Assembly (NCBI RefSeq): GCF_003345295.1
Contig: NZ_CP031056.1
Coordinates: 992,001-1,056,000, forward strand
Direction of reading: 5' to 3'
Source: Vibrio splendidus
GTDB lineage: Bacteria > Pseudomonadota > Gammaproteobacteria > Enterobacterales > Vibrionaceae
Length of the DNA stretch: 64,000 nt
Every line of letters starts with the position of its first letter. Positions within the stretch are counted from its first letter, which is position 1. The position numbers were made by a program, and so were the translations under genes. Under the pieces are notes generated by a model. That model did not search any database. It saw nothing but the letters and a program-made list of their open reading frames with translations, and was not told the origin of the DNA. Below are positions 28,534-38,205 of this stretch, one piece after another.

Positions 28534-29886
28534 ATGAAATTTACAAAGCTTAGTAAAACAATCTGTCTGGCACTGTTTGCCTTACATATCTCTCCATCGT
28601 TTGCCCAAGACTCGAACTTGATTCCTGTGACTATCGAAAAAGCGCACAAACAAGCATTCACTTCTTCAATCAACGAGGTTGGCAAAATCAGGGCAACGGA
28701 TTCTGCTGCATTGACATTTAGTGCCTCCGACAAAATTCTCAACATCCATTTCAAAGATGGAGATTCAGTTAAAAAAGGCGAGTTGATAGCTCAGTTGGAC
28801 AATACCAAAGCGAAAGCTGATTTAGATAAAGCAAGAAGCTCGCTCGCGCTAGCAAAGTCGAAATTAAAGCGAGTACAAGAATTACTAAAGAAACAGCCTG
28901 ACTCTATGTCTCAACAAGATGTGGAAGAACTGGGAGAGCAGGCGAATCTAGCAGCCGCGGATTACCGACAGAAAGAAGCGCTGATGAATGACTATTTATT
29001 GGTAGCGCCATTTGATGGGCAGTTAACTAATTTTACCCACTCAGTGGGCAGTAAGATTGATAGCGCAACCGCGTTGGTGAGTTTGATCAAACTCGATCCT
29101 GTCGAAGTTCAGTATTCCATTGGACAGTCGGATTTAGGTAACGCGCAGCTTGGACAGAACGTTTCCATCCAAGTTGATGCTTTTGTCGATGAAGCCTTTT
29201 CTGGCGTAGTGGATTACATTGCCCCCGCGGTGGACGAGAGTTCAGGCCGTGTAGAAGTACACGCGCACGTAACCAACCCAGACCATCGCTTGGTTCCAGG
29301 TATGTTTGCCAAAGTAAGCCAAATGACGAGCGAAGACACAACGCAGATGGTGGTGTCCCAAAATTCCGTTCAAGCAAAAGATGCTGAGCGCTTTGTGTGG
29401 GTTGTGAATGGCGAAAAGATCGAACAACGCATTGTTGAATTGGGCGTAAATACTAACGACGGATACGTTGTTGTCGAGAAAGGCTTGAAACTGGGTGATA
29501 AGGTCGTAGTGACGGGACAACAGAATCTCAAGAAAGCATCTCTAGTTAAGGTAATGAACCCTAATGCGGAGCAGAAAACGGTTGAGCTAATAACGGAACC
29601 GACAGACAAAGAAAACACTCAGCAGATTGTTGAGTCTAAAGTAGAAAAGAGCGTTACAAACGTGGGTGAACAACATCCGGTAGAGCCTTCGGTTGATTGG
29701 ACAGATGCATCGAAAGGTGTGGACGAAGCGATCAACGAAAACACCGAGCAAGCAGAGGTAAGCGCGACTGTTGAGCCGTTATCGAGCGAAACCCTAAGCC
29801 AGGAAACTTTAAGCAAGGAAATCCAAAGTAAGGAAACCCAGAGCAAGGAAGCCGTAACGAAGGAGAATCTGAATGAAGCTTCCTGA
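28534..29886 (+). CDS. RND efflux periplasmic adaptor (membrane fusion protein) with a repetitive tail
   Basis: 450 residues. Signal peptide (ending PSFA), lipoyl/barrel-sandwich halves (LHFKDG-like ILNIHFKDGDSVKKGELIAQLDN and VAPFDGQLTNF, shown as fragments), an alpha-hairpin, a beta-barrel (DPVEVQYSIGQSDL) and a membrane-proximal domain to about residue 345. Beyond this is an unusual tail of about 100 residues, Glu/Ser/Thr-rich, ending in repeated SKET/SQET/SKEI units. The permease start lies within its last 14 bases. The ribosome site is poor. Confidence 0.85.
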   Translation: MKFTKLSKTICLALFALHISPSFAQDSNLIPVTIEKAHKQAFTSSINEVGKIRATDSAALTFSASDKILNIHFKDGDSVKKGELIAQLDNTKAKADLDKARSSLALAKSKLKRVQELLKKQPDSMSQQDVEELGEQANLAAADYRQKEALMNDYLLVAPFDGQLTNFTHSVGSKIDSATALVSLIKLDPVEVQYSIGQSDLGNAQLGQNVSIQVDAFVDEAFSGVVDYIAPAVDESSGRVEVHAHVTNPDHRLVPGMFAKVSQMTSEDTTQMVVSQNSVQAKDAERFVWVVNGEKIEQRIVELGVNTNDGYVVVEKGLKLGDKVVVTGQQNLKKASLVKVMNPNAEQKTVELITEPTDKENTQQIVESKVEKSVTNVGEQHPVEPSVDWTDASKGVDEAINENTEQAEVSATVEPLSSETLSQETLSKEIQSKETQSKEAVTKENLNEAS

Positions 29887-32800
29887 GATTTGTATTAAGC
29901 ATCCAGTTTTTGCTTCAGTACTGAGTATCGCAATTGTTTTATTTGGCATGCTGTCATTTCAGAAATTATCGATCCAATATTTCCCTGAACATAAAACACC
30001 GTCAGCGACCGTAACCGCGGCGATTAATGGTGCGAGCGCAGAGTTCATGTCACGTAACGTGGCCGACAAACTGATTACCGCTGCAACCGGTCTCGACAGT
30101 GTGAAAACCATGACGACGGACTGTCAGGAAGGTACGTGTAATCTAAAAATCATCTTTGAAGATGACATTGATGATGTCGAATACACCAGCTTAATGAACA
30201 ACCTGCGCAGCAGTGTCGAAGCGATTGGCGATTTTCCACCAAGTATGACGGATAAGCCAACGGTAACGGATGACTCTTCTGACACCAGTATGCCCAGTAA
30301 CATCATCACGTTTGTGAATACTGGCAAGATGTCGAAGCAAGACATGTACGATTACATTAGCCAACAGGTTGTGCCTCAATTTAAGCATATACAAGGCGTT
30401 GGCGGTATTTGGGGACCGTACGGCGGCAGTGAAAAGGCGGTGCGTGTTTGGCTTCAACCCGATCGCATGATGGCGCTTAACATGAGTGCATCGGATGTAG
30501 TTGGTACATTAAGTTCATACAACGCGACATTTACCGCGGGTACTATCAAAGGTCAGGTGAGAGATTTCTCTATTAACCCGGTCAACCAAGTGACCAGTGT
30601 TGATGATGTGCGAGATTTGGTGATTCGTGTTGATAACGGCAAGATCATTCGTGTCGGCGATATTGCAGAAGTTAAAATGGGAGAAGAAAGCTTAACCCCG
30701 AGTATTCTTCGAGTCGATGACAACTTAGCAATGTCGATTCAGGTACTGCCACTGAAAAGTGAAAACCCAGTCACAGTAGCGAATAAAGTTAAGAAACAAA
30801 TCGATGTGATTCAGCCTCAGTTGCCAGAAGGTATTGAGATGAAGATGGTTTATGACCAAGCCGACTTCATTAAAACTGCGATTGATGAAGGTTTTATGAC
30901 TTTGGTTGAGGCGATTGTTCTTGTTTCAGCCGTTGTCGTGTTGTTCCTTGGTTCAGTTCGTGTGGCGTCTATTCCTATTATCACGATCCCAGTGTGTGTG
31001 ATTGGTGTGTTTGCAGTTATGCATGTGCTCGGGTTTAGTATCAACGTGCTGACTATCTTGGCCATCATTCTTGCGATTGGTTTGGTCGTCGATGATGCCA
31101 TCGTCGTTGCTGAAAACTGTTACCGACATATCGAAGAGGGCGAAACCCCTTTTAATGCGGCAATCAAAGGGTGCCGAGAGATCGTCTTTCCTGTGATAGC
31201 GATGACGCTGACTTTAGCGGTCGTGTATCTCCCTATTGGTTTGATGTCGGGCTTAACCGCCGACCTATTTAGACAATTTGCTTTCACGTTAGCAGCAGCA
31301 GTGATCATCTCTGGATTTGTGGCTTTAACGCTCTCACCCATGATGTGTGCTTACTTAATGAAGCCAGTTACAAAGCCGGCAAGGTGGTACAAAAAAGTTG
31401 ATGCGAAGCTGAATGTTCTGTCTGACTTGTACACCAAGGAACTTAGCAAATGGTTTGAGCGTAAAACACTGATGAGTGGTATTGCCTTGGCATTGATTGC
31501 TCTATCTGCTTTGGCGGTTTGGACAATGCCTCAAGTGTTGCTTCCAACGGAAGATACTGGTTTTGTTGAGGTCACTTCAACGCCTCCTACAGGAGTCGGA
31601 CGTCAGTATCACCTAGACAACAACGAGCAGCTTAACAGTGTGTTCAAAGGTGATAATTCAGTAGAAGCGAATTTATCTTACATCGAAGGGACTCCGACCA
31701 ATCACGTTTTATTGAAATCATGGGGCGAACGTGACCAGTCAGCCGATGAGTTGGTGAACGAGTTTATCGCTAAAGCGCAAAGTTCGGTCTCTGCCTACGG
31801 CATGTCTTTCAAGGTTCGCTCTGCAGATAACTTAAGCATAGCGACCAACATGATCCTTGAGCTGACGACGGTTAACCGCGACACCTCGGTGTTGTCTGAA
31901 ACCGCAAGTGAAGTCGTTGAGGCGCTTGAGAGTTATGAGGGCGTGACAAACATTAAGAACTCAATGTTGCGCGACCAATTACGTTATGACTTGTCGATTG
32001 ACCGCAATGCGATTGTGTTGTCTGGTGTGGATTACAGTAATGTCACCAATGCGCTATCTACTTTCTTAGGTTCAGTGAAGGCGGCAGATTTGCAAGCCGA
32101 TGACGGTTATACGTACCCAATTCAAGTTCAAGTTAACCGAAAGGATCTCGGCGACTTTAAGGTTCTCGATAAGCTGTATGTGGATTCACAGTCTGGCCAA
32201 AGGCTTCCTTTGTCTCAGTTTGTATCGATTAAACAAGTGACATCAGAATCGAACTTCAAGACATTCATGGGCAAAGACAGCGCTGAAATTACCGCAGATT
32301 TGATGCCCGGGTATACGGCTAGCGATGTAAAAGCTTATATCGACGACACGGTGCCGAGTTTGTTAAAACCCGCACAGAGCTACGAGTTCAATGGCATAGT
32401 TAAAGACTTGGTTGATTCAACAGCCGGTGCACAGGTGTTGTTTGTATTGGCGTTAATTTTCATCTTCCTGATTTTGGCGGCGCAATTTGAAAGCTTTGTC
32501 GACCCAATGATCATCTTGCTAACGGTTCCGTTGTGTATCGTGGGTGCGATTCTGACGCTATCGATATTTGGCCAAAGCCTTAATATCTACTCAAAAATCG
32601 GCTTGCTTACTCTGGTTGGGCTAGTGACCAAACACGGTATTTTGCTGGTGGAGTTTGCTAACGAGAAACGTAAATCGGGTGCAAGTGCTCAAGAGGCGGC
32701 GATCAGCAGTGCGCGTTCAAGATTGCGTCCTATCTTGATGACATCACTCACCATGATCCTCGGTTCATTGCCATTGGCACTAGCGGATGGTCCGGGCTCA

Positions 32801-32950
32801 TTAGGCCGTATCAATATTGGTTTAGTGTTGGTCGGAGGTTTGACTGCCGGAACCTTCTTCTCACTGTTCTTAGTGCCAGTGGCTTACGTCGGTATGGCGA
32901 ACCTAAAACAGATGGACATACTGACTCGATTGAGAACGAAAGCAGCATAG
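29873..32950 (+). CDS. RND-family efflux permease
   Basis: 1025 residues with the 12-TM plan of HAE1 RND pumps. Conserved TM4 region ILAIGLVVDDAIVVAENC contains the proton-relay Asp pair. Two large periplasmic loops and a second-half counterpart (KHGILLVEFANEKR) follow. It pumps drugs, bile salts or fatty-acid-like compounds by proton exchange with the upstream adaptor; an outer-membrane TolC must come from elsewhere. Overlap with the adaptor shows one operon. Confidence 0.93.
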   Translation: MKLPEICIKHPVFASVLSIAIVLFGMLSFQKLSIQYFPEHKTPSATVTAAINGASAEFMSRNVADKLITAATGLDSVKTMTTDCQEGTCNLKIIFEDDIDDVEYTSLMNNLRSSVEAIGDFPPSMTDKPTVTDDSSDTSMPSNIITFVNTGKMSKQDMYDYISQQVVPQFKHIQGVGGIWGPYGGSEKAVRVWLQPDRMMALNMSASDVVGTLSSYNATFTAGTIKGQVRDFSINPVNQVTSVDDVRDLVIRVDNGKIIRVGDIAEVKMGEESLTPSILRVDDNLAMSIQVLPLKSENPVTVANKVKKQIDVIQPQLPEGIEMKMVYDQADFIKTAIDEGFMTLVEAIVLVSAVVVLFLGSVRVASIPIITIPVCVIGVFAVMHVLGFSINVLTILAIILAIGLVVDDAIVVAENCYRHIEEGETPFNAAIKGCREIVFPVIAMTLTLAVVYLPIGLMSGLTADLFRQFAFTLAAAVIISGFVALTLSPMMCAYLMKPVTKPARWYKKVDAKLNVLSDLYTKELSKWFERKTLMSGIALALIALSALAVWTMPQVLLPTEDTGFVEVTSTPPTGVGRQYHLDNNEQLNSVFKGDNSVEANLSYIEGTPTNHVLLKSWGERDQSADELVNEFIAKAQSSVSAYGMSFKVRSADNLSIATNMILELTTVNRDTSVLSETASEVVEALESYEGVTNIKNSMLRDQLRYDLSIDRNAIVLSGVDYSNVTNALSTFLGSVKAADLQADDGYTYPIQVQVNRKDLGDFKVLDKLYVDSQSGQRLPLSQFVSIKQVTSESNFKTFMGKDSAEITADLMPGYTASDVKAYIDDTVPSLLKPAQSYEFNGIVKDLVDSTAGAQVLFVLALIFIFLILAAQFESFVDPMIILLTVPLCIVGAILTLSIFGQSLNIYSKIGLLTLVGLVTKHGILLVEFANEKRKSGASAQEAAISSARSRLRPILMTSLTMILGSLPLALADGPGSLGRINIGLVLVGGLTAGTFFSLFLVPVAYVGMANLKQMDILTRLRTKAA

Positions 32951-32958
32951 CGATATAC

Positions 32959-33036
32959 TTTAAGTTTAAGTTTAAGTTTAAGTTTAAGTTTAAGTTTAAG
33001 TTTAAGTTTAAGTTTAAGTTTAGGTCTAAGTCTAAG
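32959..33036 (+). repeat. Hexanucleotide microsatellite (TTTAAG)n
   Basis: Ten perfect consecutive TTTAAG units (32959-33018) followed by three degenerate units (TTTAGG, TCTAAG, TCTAAG), eight bases after the RND permease stop and before its terminator. Confidence 0.97.
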
Positions 33037-33047
33037 CTAGATACTTC

Positions 33048-33071
33048 AAGGCCCTCGTTGTGAGGGCCTTT
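33048..33071. terminator. Terminator after the RND operon
   Basis: A perfect stem AAGGCCCTC / GAGGGCCTT with a 5-base loop; the T-tract is short (TTTGCT). It lies between convergent genes. Confidence 0.75.
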
Positions 33072-33115
33072 GCTATAGGGGTTTCTAGATTAAGCGAAAT
33101 GAGCGGTGCGGACGG

Positions 33116-34030
33116 TTAGAAATCGTAGTTTAGATTCATTGAACTGTAGATTTCAGCGTTACTTTGGTCTGACGCAACGGTGGTGTTGTAAATGTATTCG
33201 GTATCAAAAGTTAGCGCCAAATTGCCCATCAAAATATTTTTCAGATAGCCTTTCAAGTTGTAGTTGGTGTTCTCTTCACCGTAAGCCATGTTAGCCGTTG
33301 CTCCCATAGAAAACGTCTCTGTGAGTGTCAGAGAGCCATCAATATTGGCATTGACGATCAGTTCATAGTTCTCTTTGTTTGGAAACTCTTCATCAGAAGA
33401 CTGTCGTTTACTGATTCGGTAACCCGGACCGGCAGATCCTTGGAGTTTGATTCTTTCAGTATCATAAAAATGGCGACCCAGTCCTGTAGCTGTTATGAAT
33501 TGCTTACGATAAGTACCAAAGTGGTCGTGCTCAAAACGTGTTGTCGCGACCAAATAGGTGACTTCGTTCAAGTCATAGCTAATGCCATAATTGGTGGTAT
33601 AACGATTAGTACCATCTTCATCGTTTTCAGCATCGGTATAGTACGTATCGAACTGAATACGTTGTCCCCAGTTTTCTTTTTTATAGCCTACCGATATACC
33701 TGAGTTGATAGATAAAGATGAGCTGGTATTTTGAGAGTAGATAAAGCCCAGTTTGGTTAACGTAGTGAAGGGCGACTCGTCTTCTTGTTCCGATTCCGAC
33801 TTTTCTGCCAATATCGCTTCGCCTAGGAAGGCTTGCTCTTCTGTAAGCTCGTGTGGTTCTGTAAGCACAGGTTCTTCAATTGAGGCTGCTTCTTCCTTCA
33901 GTACCGTTTCTTCAGCGGATACCTGCACAGACAGAACCATCGCGACTAAAGGTAACGGGTTGCAATATCGTTTGTATAGAGCGGTCTTTCTTAATGGATG
34001 TGTTGTTTTTGAAATAGCGTTTGTCGACAT
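33116..34030 (-). CDS. Outer-membrane beta-barrel protein (DUF481-like)
   Basis: 304 residues from ATG 34030 (an upstream GTG adds 12). An unusually long, basic leader precedes the hydrophobic signal (LPLVAMVLSVQVSA); an acidic Glu-rich linker (about residues 38-85) follows. The rest is alternating beta strands (YSQNTSSSLSINSGISVGYKKE-type, fragments), ending with an aromatic MNLNYDF that suits Bam recognition. This resembles DUF481/YdiY salt-induced outer-membrane proteins. Function unknown. Confidence 0.65.
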   Translation of the reverse strand: MSTNAISKTTHPLRKTALYKRYCNPLPLVAMVLSVQVSAEETVLKEEAASIEEPVLTEPHELTEEQAFLGEAILAEKSESEQEDESPFTTLTKLGFIYSQNTSSSLSINSGISVGYKKENWGQRIQFDTYYTDAENDEDGTNRYTTNYGISYDLNEVTYLVATTRFEHDHFGTYRKQFITATGLGRHFYDTERIKLQGSAGPGYRISKRQSSDEEFPNKENYELIVNANIDGSLTLTETFSMGATANMAYGEENTNYNLKGYLKNILMGNLALTFDTEYIYNTTVASDQSNAEIYSSMNLNYDF

Positions 34031-34059
34031 AATTGTTAAGTATATAAAGTGATTTAACA

Positions 34060-34083
34060 CGACCAACCAAAGGTTAGTCGTGA
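34060..34083 (-). other. Hairpin between two minus-strand genes
   Basis: CACGACCAACC / GGTTAGTCGTG with a short AAA loop (one mismatch). It could terminate the upstream gene at 34120 or lie in the leader of the barrel gene; no real T-tract. Confidence 0.4.
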
Positions 34084-34119
34084 TGAGTAGTCAATAATTT
34101 AACCGCAAGATCGAGTGAG

Positions 34120-35016
34120 TTACGACGCGATAGGCAAAGAAGAGAAGATGGTTTTAATCGCAGAAAACCCGTTGCCTCGATGAGGGTTGAAATCTTCAAT
34201 ATGCACAAAGAATTCAAGAATCTCAGAGGGCTTGTCATCTTCAATCAATAAGAATTCCAGCAACCCTTTTTCGATATGACACGAAAGAATTGTTTCGCTG
34301 GAATGGTCTGCTGAAACTTGTTCAACATTGATCACGACGCTTGTCTCGGGTAATACATTGAAAGAGTCCAGCGCACATTTAAGAATACAGCTGCACACGT
34401 ACTCACGATATAAGGCGTTACTTTCAGAAAGGGATAGGGTCTCTAACTTTACTTCGCCTTGGCACAACACCTTTTTCTCTTTAGGGATGATGTTGTGCCT
34501 ATTAACCTGAATGTTGACTTCTAAGAGGTGACCATTCTTGTAGGTATTAAAGTTGTGGTTTATCAGCTTGGTGTCGACCACTGTCGCGTTCATCGGGTTC
34601 TGCTGAGCTTCAGAAAGGGCAGACAGCTTTGCTTGGCTATCGTTATTTAAAACGCTTTTCGATAATTGATTGCCTTTTGCCCAGTAGTTGTAGCTCTGAA
34701 CCCAATGTACAAATTCAGTTTTGTATTGTTCGATGTCTTTTTCTGCTGCTCGCTCAATATTCGTGGTGAGGGTGTGCAACTTAGATTTGTTACCCAACAG
34801 CATATCCAGCCAGTATGGTTTGTATTCATCAAGCGCTTCCATGGCTTTGACTTTATGGTCGAAGCGAACTGTTGGCATTGTCGGCGCGGGTTCCATGGCA
34901 ATAGATTCCCAGTTTACTTTTGGTGTCGGAAGGGTATGGACTGATTGGATTAAGTGCAGATACTGGTTGAACAAAGTCACCTCATTTACCGCGCTCTCAA
35001 GTTGTTTAGTATTCAT
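34120..35016 (-). CDS. Hypothetical cytoplasmic protein (298 aa)
   Basis: 298 residues, no signal peptide or membrane helix. N-terminal half helical (to about residue 140), C-terminal half with alternating beta segments (LLEVNIQVNRHNIIPKEKKVL; ETSVVINVEQVSADH). Family not recognised. It is followed 90 bases later by the outer-membrane barrel gene on the same strand. Confidence 0.55.
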   Translation of the reverse strand: MNTKQLESAVNEVTLFNQYLHLIQSVHTLPTPKVNWESIAMEPAPTMPTVRFDHKVKAMEALDEYKPYWLDMLLGNKSKLHTLTTNIERAAEKDIEQYKTEFVHWVQSYNYWAKGNQLSKSVLNNDSQAKLSALSEAQQNPMNATVVDTKLINHNFNTYKNGHLLEVNIQVNRHNIIPKEKKVLCQGEVKLETLSLSESNALYREYVCSCILKCALDSFNVLPETSVVINVEQVSADHSSETILSCHIEKGLLEFLLIEDDKPSEILEFFVHIEDFNPHRGNGFSAIKTIFSSLPIAS

Positions 35017-35184
35017 CTACATTCCTGTGACTGTTGTTTTTGTCATTCTGCGTTTATTTTATGGCCAAATGACACTCGGAATATTTCAATGAATGTGAAT
35101 GATCTTTCGTGAGGTTGTTTGATATTGGTTTAGGAATATTTGTAGTGGTAGCGTTGGGGGTATCGGTTAGGGAATTAGGGTTTT

Positions 35185-35208
35185 CACAGAGGACGGGCGT
35201 CCTCTGTG
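35185..35208 (-). terminator. Hairpin after mngR
   Basis: A perfect 10-base stem CACAGAGGAC / GTCCTCTGTG with loop GGGC, 28 bases past the mngR stop. Lacks a T-run, so it may need other help. Confidence 0.5.
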
Positions 35209-35235
35209 TTAGTCATAGCGTTACTTGATTGAGTT

Positions 35236-35952
35236 TTATCTTTGGCGTCTTGCGACCAAAGTGAATCGGTAATCGTTTGATGTGAAGTAGTTTCGGCTGT
35301 ATTCAAATACCGTGTTATTGGCAAGGTAACCACGAGTGCGCTTTTCAATAATCGGTTGAGCTGGGTCGATATCTAATTGTTTAGCCACGTCTTCAGGTGG
35401 AAGAATCGGAACCAGTTCTTGCTCACTTCTATCAATCACCATGCCTTTGGTGTTTTCAATAAAGTCGTATTTAGATGTTTGCATTACTTGATAGGTAAGA
35501 TCCGGGAATAGGGCAACTGGCAACCAGGTTTCTTCAACCGTGATTGGGCTGTTGTCTATGAAACGGACACGCTTTACGTAGAAAACCAATTCGCCTTCTT
35601 TGATATCTAGATGTTCAGACATTGCCAAAGAGCAGGGTTTCATTTCAAAGGCTAAAACCTCACTGTGCGTTACCACATCCAAATGCGCCCACTTTTCTTG
35701 AAAGCTAGACTGCTTATAGATGTCGTAATTGATTTTGTTCTCTTTCACGTAAGTGCCGCTGCCTTGAACGCTTTCAAGCTCATCATTTTCGATCAATAGC
35801 TTAAGTGCTTGCCTTACGGTGACACGGCTTACAGAAAAGACTTCACGCAACTGAGCTTCTGTCGGGAGTGCTTCGCCAACTTTATATTCACCTAAACTGA
35901 TCTTTTCTCTTATTGCATCTGCGATTTGGCGATACATCGGGAGTCTTGCCAT
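35236..35952 (-). CDS. mngR: GntR/UTRA-family regulator of mannosylglycerate use (MngR)
   Basis: 238 residues: GntR winged helix (YRQIADAIREKISLGEY, VSRVTVRQALKLLIE, GSGTYV; residues 5-70) plus a UTRA ligand domain (about 90-235; VEETWLP, EYSRNYF, RFTLVARRQR). HutC/FarR subfamily, the type of E. coli MngR (formerly FarR). Divergent from mngA, with palindromic operators in between. It is expected to repress the operon until mannosylglycerate or its phosphate is bound. Confidence 0.83.
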   Translation of the reverse strand: MARLPMYRQIADAIREKISLGEYKVGEALPTEAQLREVFSVSRVTVRQALKLLIENDELESVQGSGTYVKENKINYDIYKQSSFQEKWAHLDVVTHSEVLAFEMKPCSLAMSEHLDIKEGELVFYVKRVRFIDNSPITVEETWLPVALFPDLTYQVMQTSKYDFIENTKGMVIDRSEQELVPILPPEDVAKQLDIDPAQPIIEKRTRGYLANNTVFEYSRNYFTSNDYRFTLVARRQR

Positions 35953-36072
35953 TTTTGCCTCATTTGTACGCTAGAACAACTAGACTTTGTTTAAGAACCT
36001 GTACCTTAAACGCGTAGATTTGCTCTATATAATCCTAATTCAAAAGGTTAGGGTGAGCATCGTGTCGGTATC

Positions 36073-36092
36073 TTGTAGTATATATAATACAA
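36073..36092. promoter_or_regulatory. Putative MngR operator 1
   Basis: TTGTAGTATATATAATACAA, a 20-base near-perfect palindrome in the mngR-mngA intergenic region, of the AT-rich form bound by HutC-type GntR regulators. Confidence 0.6.
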
Positions 36093-36153
36093 ATTAAACG
36101 ATACATAACAAGCTTTCTTAAAGGATTTACCAATACGATTTAGATACAAATTA

Positions 36154-36169
36154 AATACAAATATGTATT
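36154..36169. promoter_or_regulatory. Putative MngR operator 2
   Basis: AATACA-AATA-TGTATT, arms matching those of operator 1, directly upstream of the CRP-like site and mngA. Confidence 0.55.
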
Positions 36170-36171
36170 GA

Positions 36172-36187
36172 TGAGATCGTGATCACG
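36172..36187 (+). promoter_or_regulatory. CRP-like site upstream of mngA
   Basis: TGAGA-TCGTGA-TCACG against TGTGA-N6-TCACA: one mismatch in each half. It would place the operon under catabolite control, in keeping with a PTS sugar operon. Confidence 0.5.
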
Positions 36188-36270
36188 GATTAAATGTCTT
36201 GAAGTTGTATTATTCATGGCGTCGGCAGGGACGACTGTCGTACTAATCCGTGACTATGGGACAAAAGGTT

Positions 36271-38205
36271 ATGAAACTTACTACTCTAACTAATAAGTCG
36301 CTCGTAAATCTGCAAACTACGTTTAGCAGTCGAGAAGAAGCGATTTACGCACTTGCTGACCAACTGGATCAGCAGGGCAAACTGCATAACAAGCAAGAGT
36401 ATCTTGATGCAGTATTTGCTCGTGAAGAGCAAGGCCCGACAGCGCTTGGCGAAGGCCTAGCAGTACCGCATGGCAAGACTGACGCGGTTAAAGAAGCTGG
36501 CTTCGCTGTAGCAACACTTAAAGAAGATATGAAATGGAAAGGCTTGGATGAAGACGAAGATGTAAATCTTATCTTCCTAATTGCGATTCCAAATGCAGAA
36601 GCGGGTTCTACCCACATGCATCTGCTTACTGCATTGACAACTACATTGGTTGACGACGATGTTCGCGAAGCGGTATTAAAAGCGACCACAGCCGATGAAA
36701 TTTTTGCGCTGCTTGATGGCGACAACCAGCAAGAAGGTAAACAAGACAAATTAGATATAAATGCACCGACAATTGTATGTGTTACTGCTTGCCCTGCAGG
36801 CATCGCTCATACCTATATGGCAGCAGAGTACCTAGAAAAAGCAGGAAAAAAGCTTGGTTACAACGTGCATGTTGAAAAGCAGGGCGCAAACGGTATTGAA
36901 GATCGCTTAACAGCTGAACAATTAAACAATGCAGTAGCGTGTGTCTTTGCTGCTGAAGTTGCGATTAAAGAAGTTGAGCGTTTCAACGGAATACCTCGTG
37001 TAGAAACACCAGTAGCGAAACCTATCAAGCACGCTGAGAGCATTCTAAATGAAGCGGTTGAAGAATCGAAAAAAGGTAACGGTGCCGAACGCAAAGTTGC
37101 TACTGACGACAAGCCAAAGAAACTGCCACTGAAAACTGAGCTAAAACAAGCTCTACTTTCTGGTATTTCTTATGCAGTTCCTCTAATTGTTGCTGGTGGT
37201 ACTGTTCTAGCGGTCGCTGTTCTTATCGCGCAAATTTTTGACCTGCAAGAGCTCTACGCAACAAAAGATTCTTGGTTATGGATGTATCGCAAGCTAGGTG
37301 GCGGCCTACTGGGTACATTAATGGTTCCCGTTCTAGCAGCTTACACAGCCTACTCATTAGCAGACAAACCGGCACTTGGCCCTGGCTTTGCCGCGGGTAT
37401 TGCAGCAAACATCATTGGCTCTGGCTTCCTAGGCGGTGTTGTTGGTGGTTTGATTGCTGGTTACGTGATGCGTTGGGTGAAAGAGCATGTTCGCTTAGGC
37501 CCTGCGTTTAACGGCTTCCTCACTTTCTACCTTTACCCTGTAATCGGTACTTTGGTGGCAGGTAGCTTGATGCTGTTTGTTATCGGTAAACCTGTAGCGT
37601 TCCTAAACCAAGGTCTGACGGATTGGCTGAACGGTATGTCAGGCACCAATGCGCTGTTATTGGGTGCGATTCTTGGTCTGTTTGTATCATTCGACTTAGG
37701 TGGTCCGGTAAACAAAGCTGCTTACGCATTCTGTTTAGGTGCAATGGCGAACGGTGTCTATGGCCCATATGCAATCTTCGGTTCAGTAAAAATGGTTTCG
37801 GCGTTCACTGTAACGGCTTCAACCATGATTGCTCCACGTCTATTCAAAGACTTTGAGATTGAAACAGGTAAATCTACATGGTTACTTGGCCTAGCGGGTA
37901 TTACCGAAGGTGCAATTCCAATGGCAATTGAAGATCCAATCCGTGTAATCGGTTCATTCCTACTAGGCTCTGTTGTTACAGGTGCAATGGTTGGTGCGGC
38001 AGGTATTGGTCTATCGACTCCGGGCGCAGGTATCTTCTCTATCTTCTTGTTACACGATTCAGGTTTGGGCGCATTCTCTGCTGCTGCAATTTGGTTCGGT
38101 GCTGCGATTGTCGGCACAGTGATTTCAACTGTTACTCTTCTGATGTGGCGTGGTCACGCTGTAAAAAAGGGTAAGTTTGAAGCAAGTACTGCAACACAGA
38201 ACTAA
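36271..38205 (+). CDS. mngA: PTS 2-O-alpha-mannosyl-D-glycerate transporter EIIABC
   Basis: 644 residues from ATG 36271 (in-frame ATG at 36256 and GTG at 36250 are alternatives; the GGGA spacing favours 36271). Fructose-family order A-B-C: EIIA with His67 (GLAVPHGKT), EIIB with Cys174 (TACPAGIAHTYMAAE), then EIIC with about nine membrane segments from residue 290. It imports mannosylglycerate, phosphorylating the mannose at C6. The close fit to E. coli MngA (LTTLTN start, RESLGPTALGEG-like region) and the next gene fix the substrate. Confidence 0.92.
   Translation: MKLTTLTNKSLVNLQTTFSSREEAIYALADQLDQQGKLHNKQEYLDAVFAREEQGPTALGEGLAVPHGKTDAVKEAGFAVATLKEDMKWKGLDEDEDVNLIFLIAIPNAEAGSTHMHLLTALTTTLVDDDVREAVLKATTADEIFALLDGDNQQEGKQDKLDINAPTIVCVTACPAGIAHTYMAAEYLEKAGKKLGYNVHVEKQGANGIEDRLTAEQLNNAVACVFAAEVAIKEVERFNGIPRVETPVAKPIKHAESILNEAVEESKKGNGAERKVATDDKPKKLPLKTELKQALLSGISYAVPLIVAGGTVLAVAVLIAQIFDLQELYATKDSWLWMYRKLGGGLLGTLMVPVLAAYTAYSLADKPALGPGFAAGIAANIIGSGFLGGVVGGLIAGYVMRWVKEHVRLGPAFNGFLTFYLYPVIGTLVAGSLMLFVIGKPVAFLNQGLTDWLNGMSGTNALLLGAILGLFVSFDLGGPVNKAAYAFCLGAMANGVYGPYAIFGSVKMVSAFTVTASTMIAPRLFKDFEIETGKSTWLLGLAGITEGAIPMAIEDPIRVIGSFLLGSVVTGAMVGAAGIGLSTPGAGIFSIFLLHDSGLGAFSAAAIWFGAAIVGTVISTVTLLMWRGHAVKKGKFEASTATQN

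Noticed and set aside
32959..33036. CRISPR array
   Set aside because: The units are contiguous hexamers with no spacers; it is a microsatellite. No CRISPR repeats or cas genes were seen anywhere.
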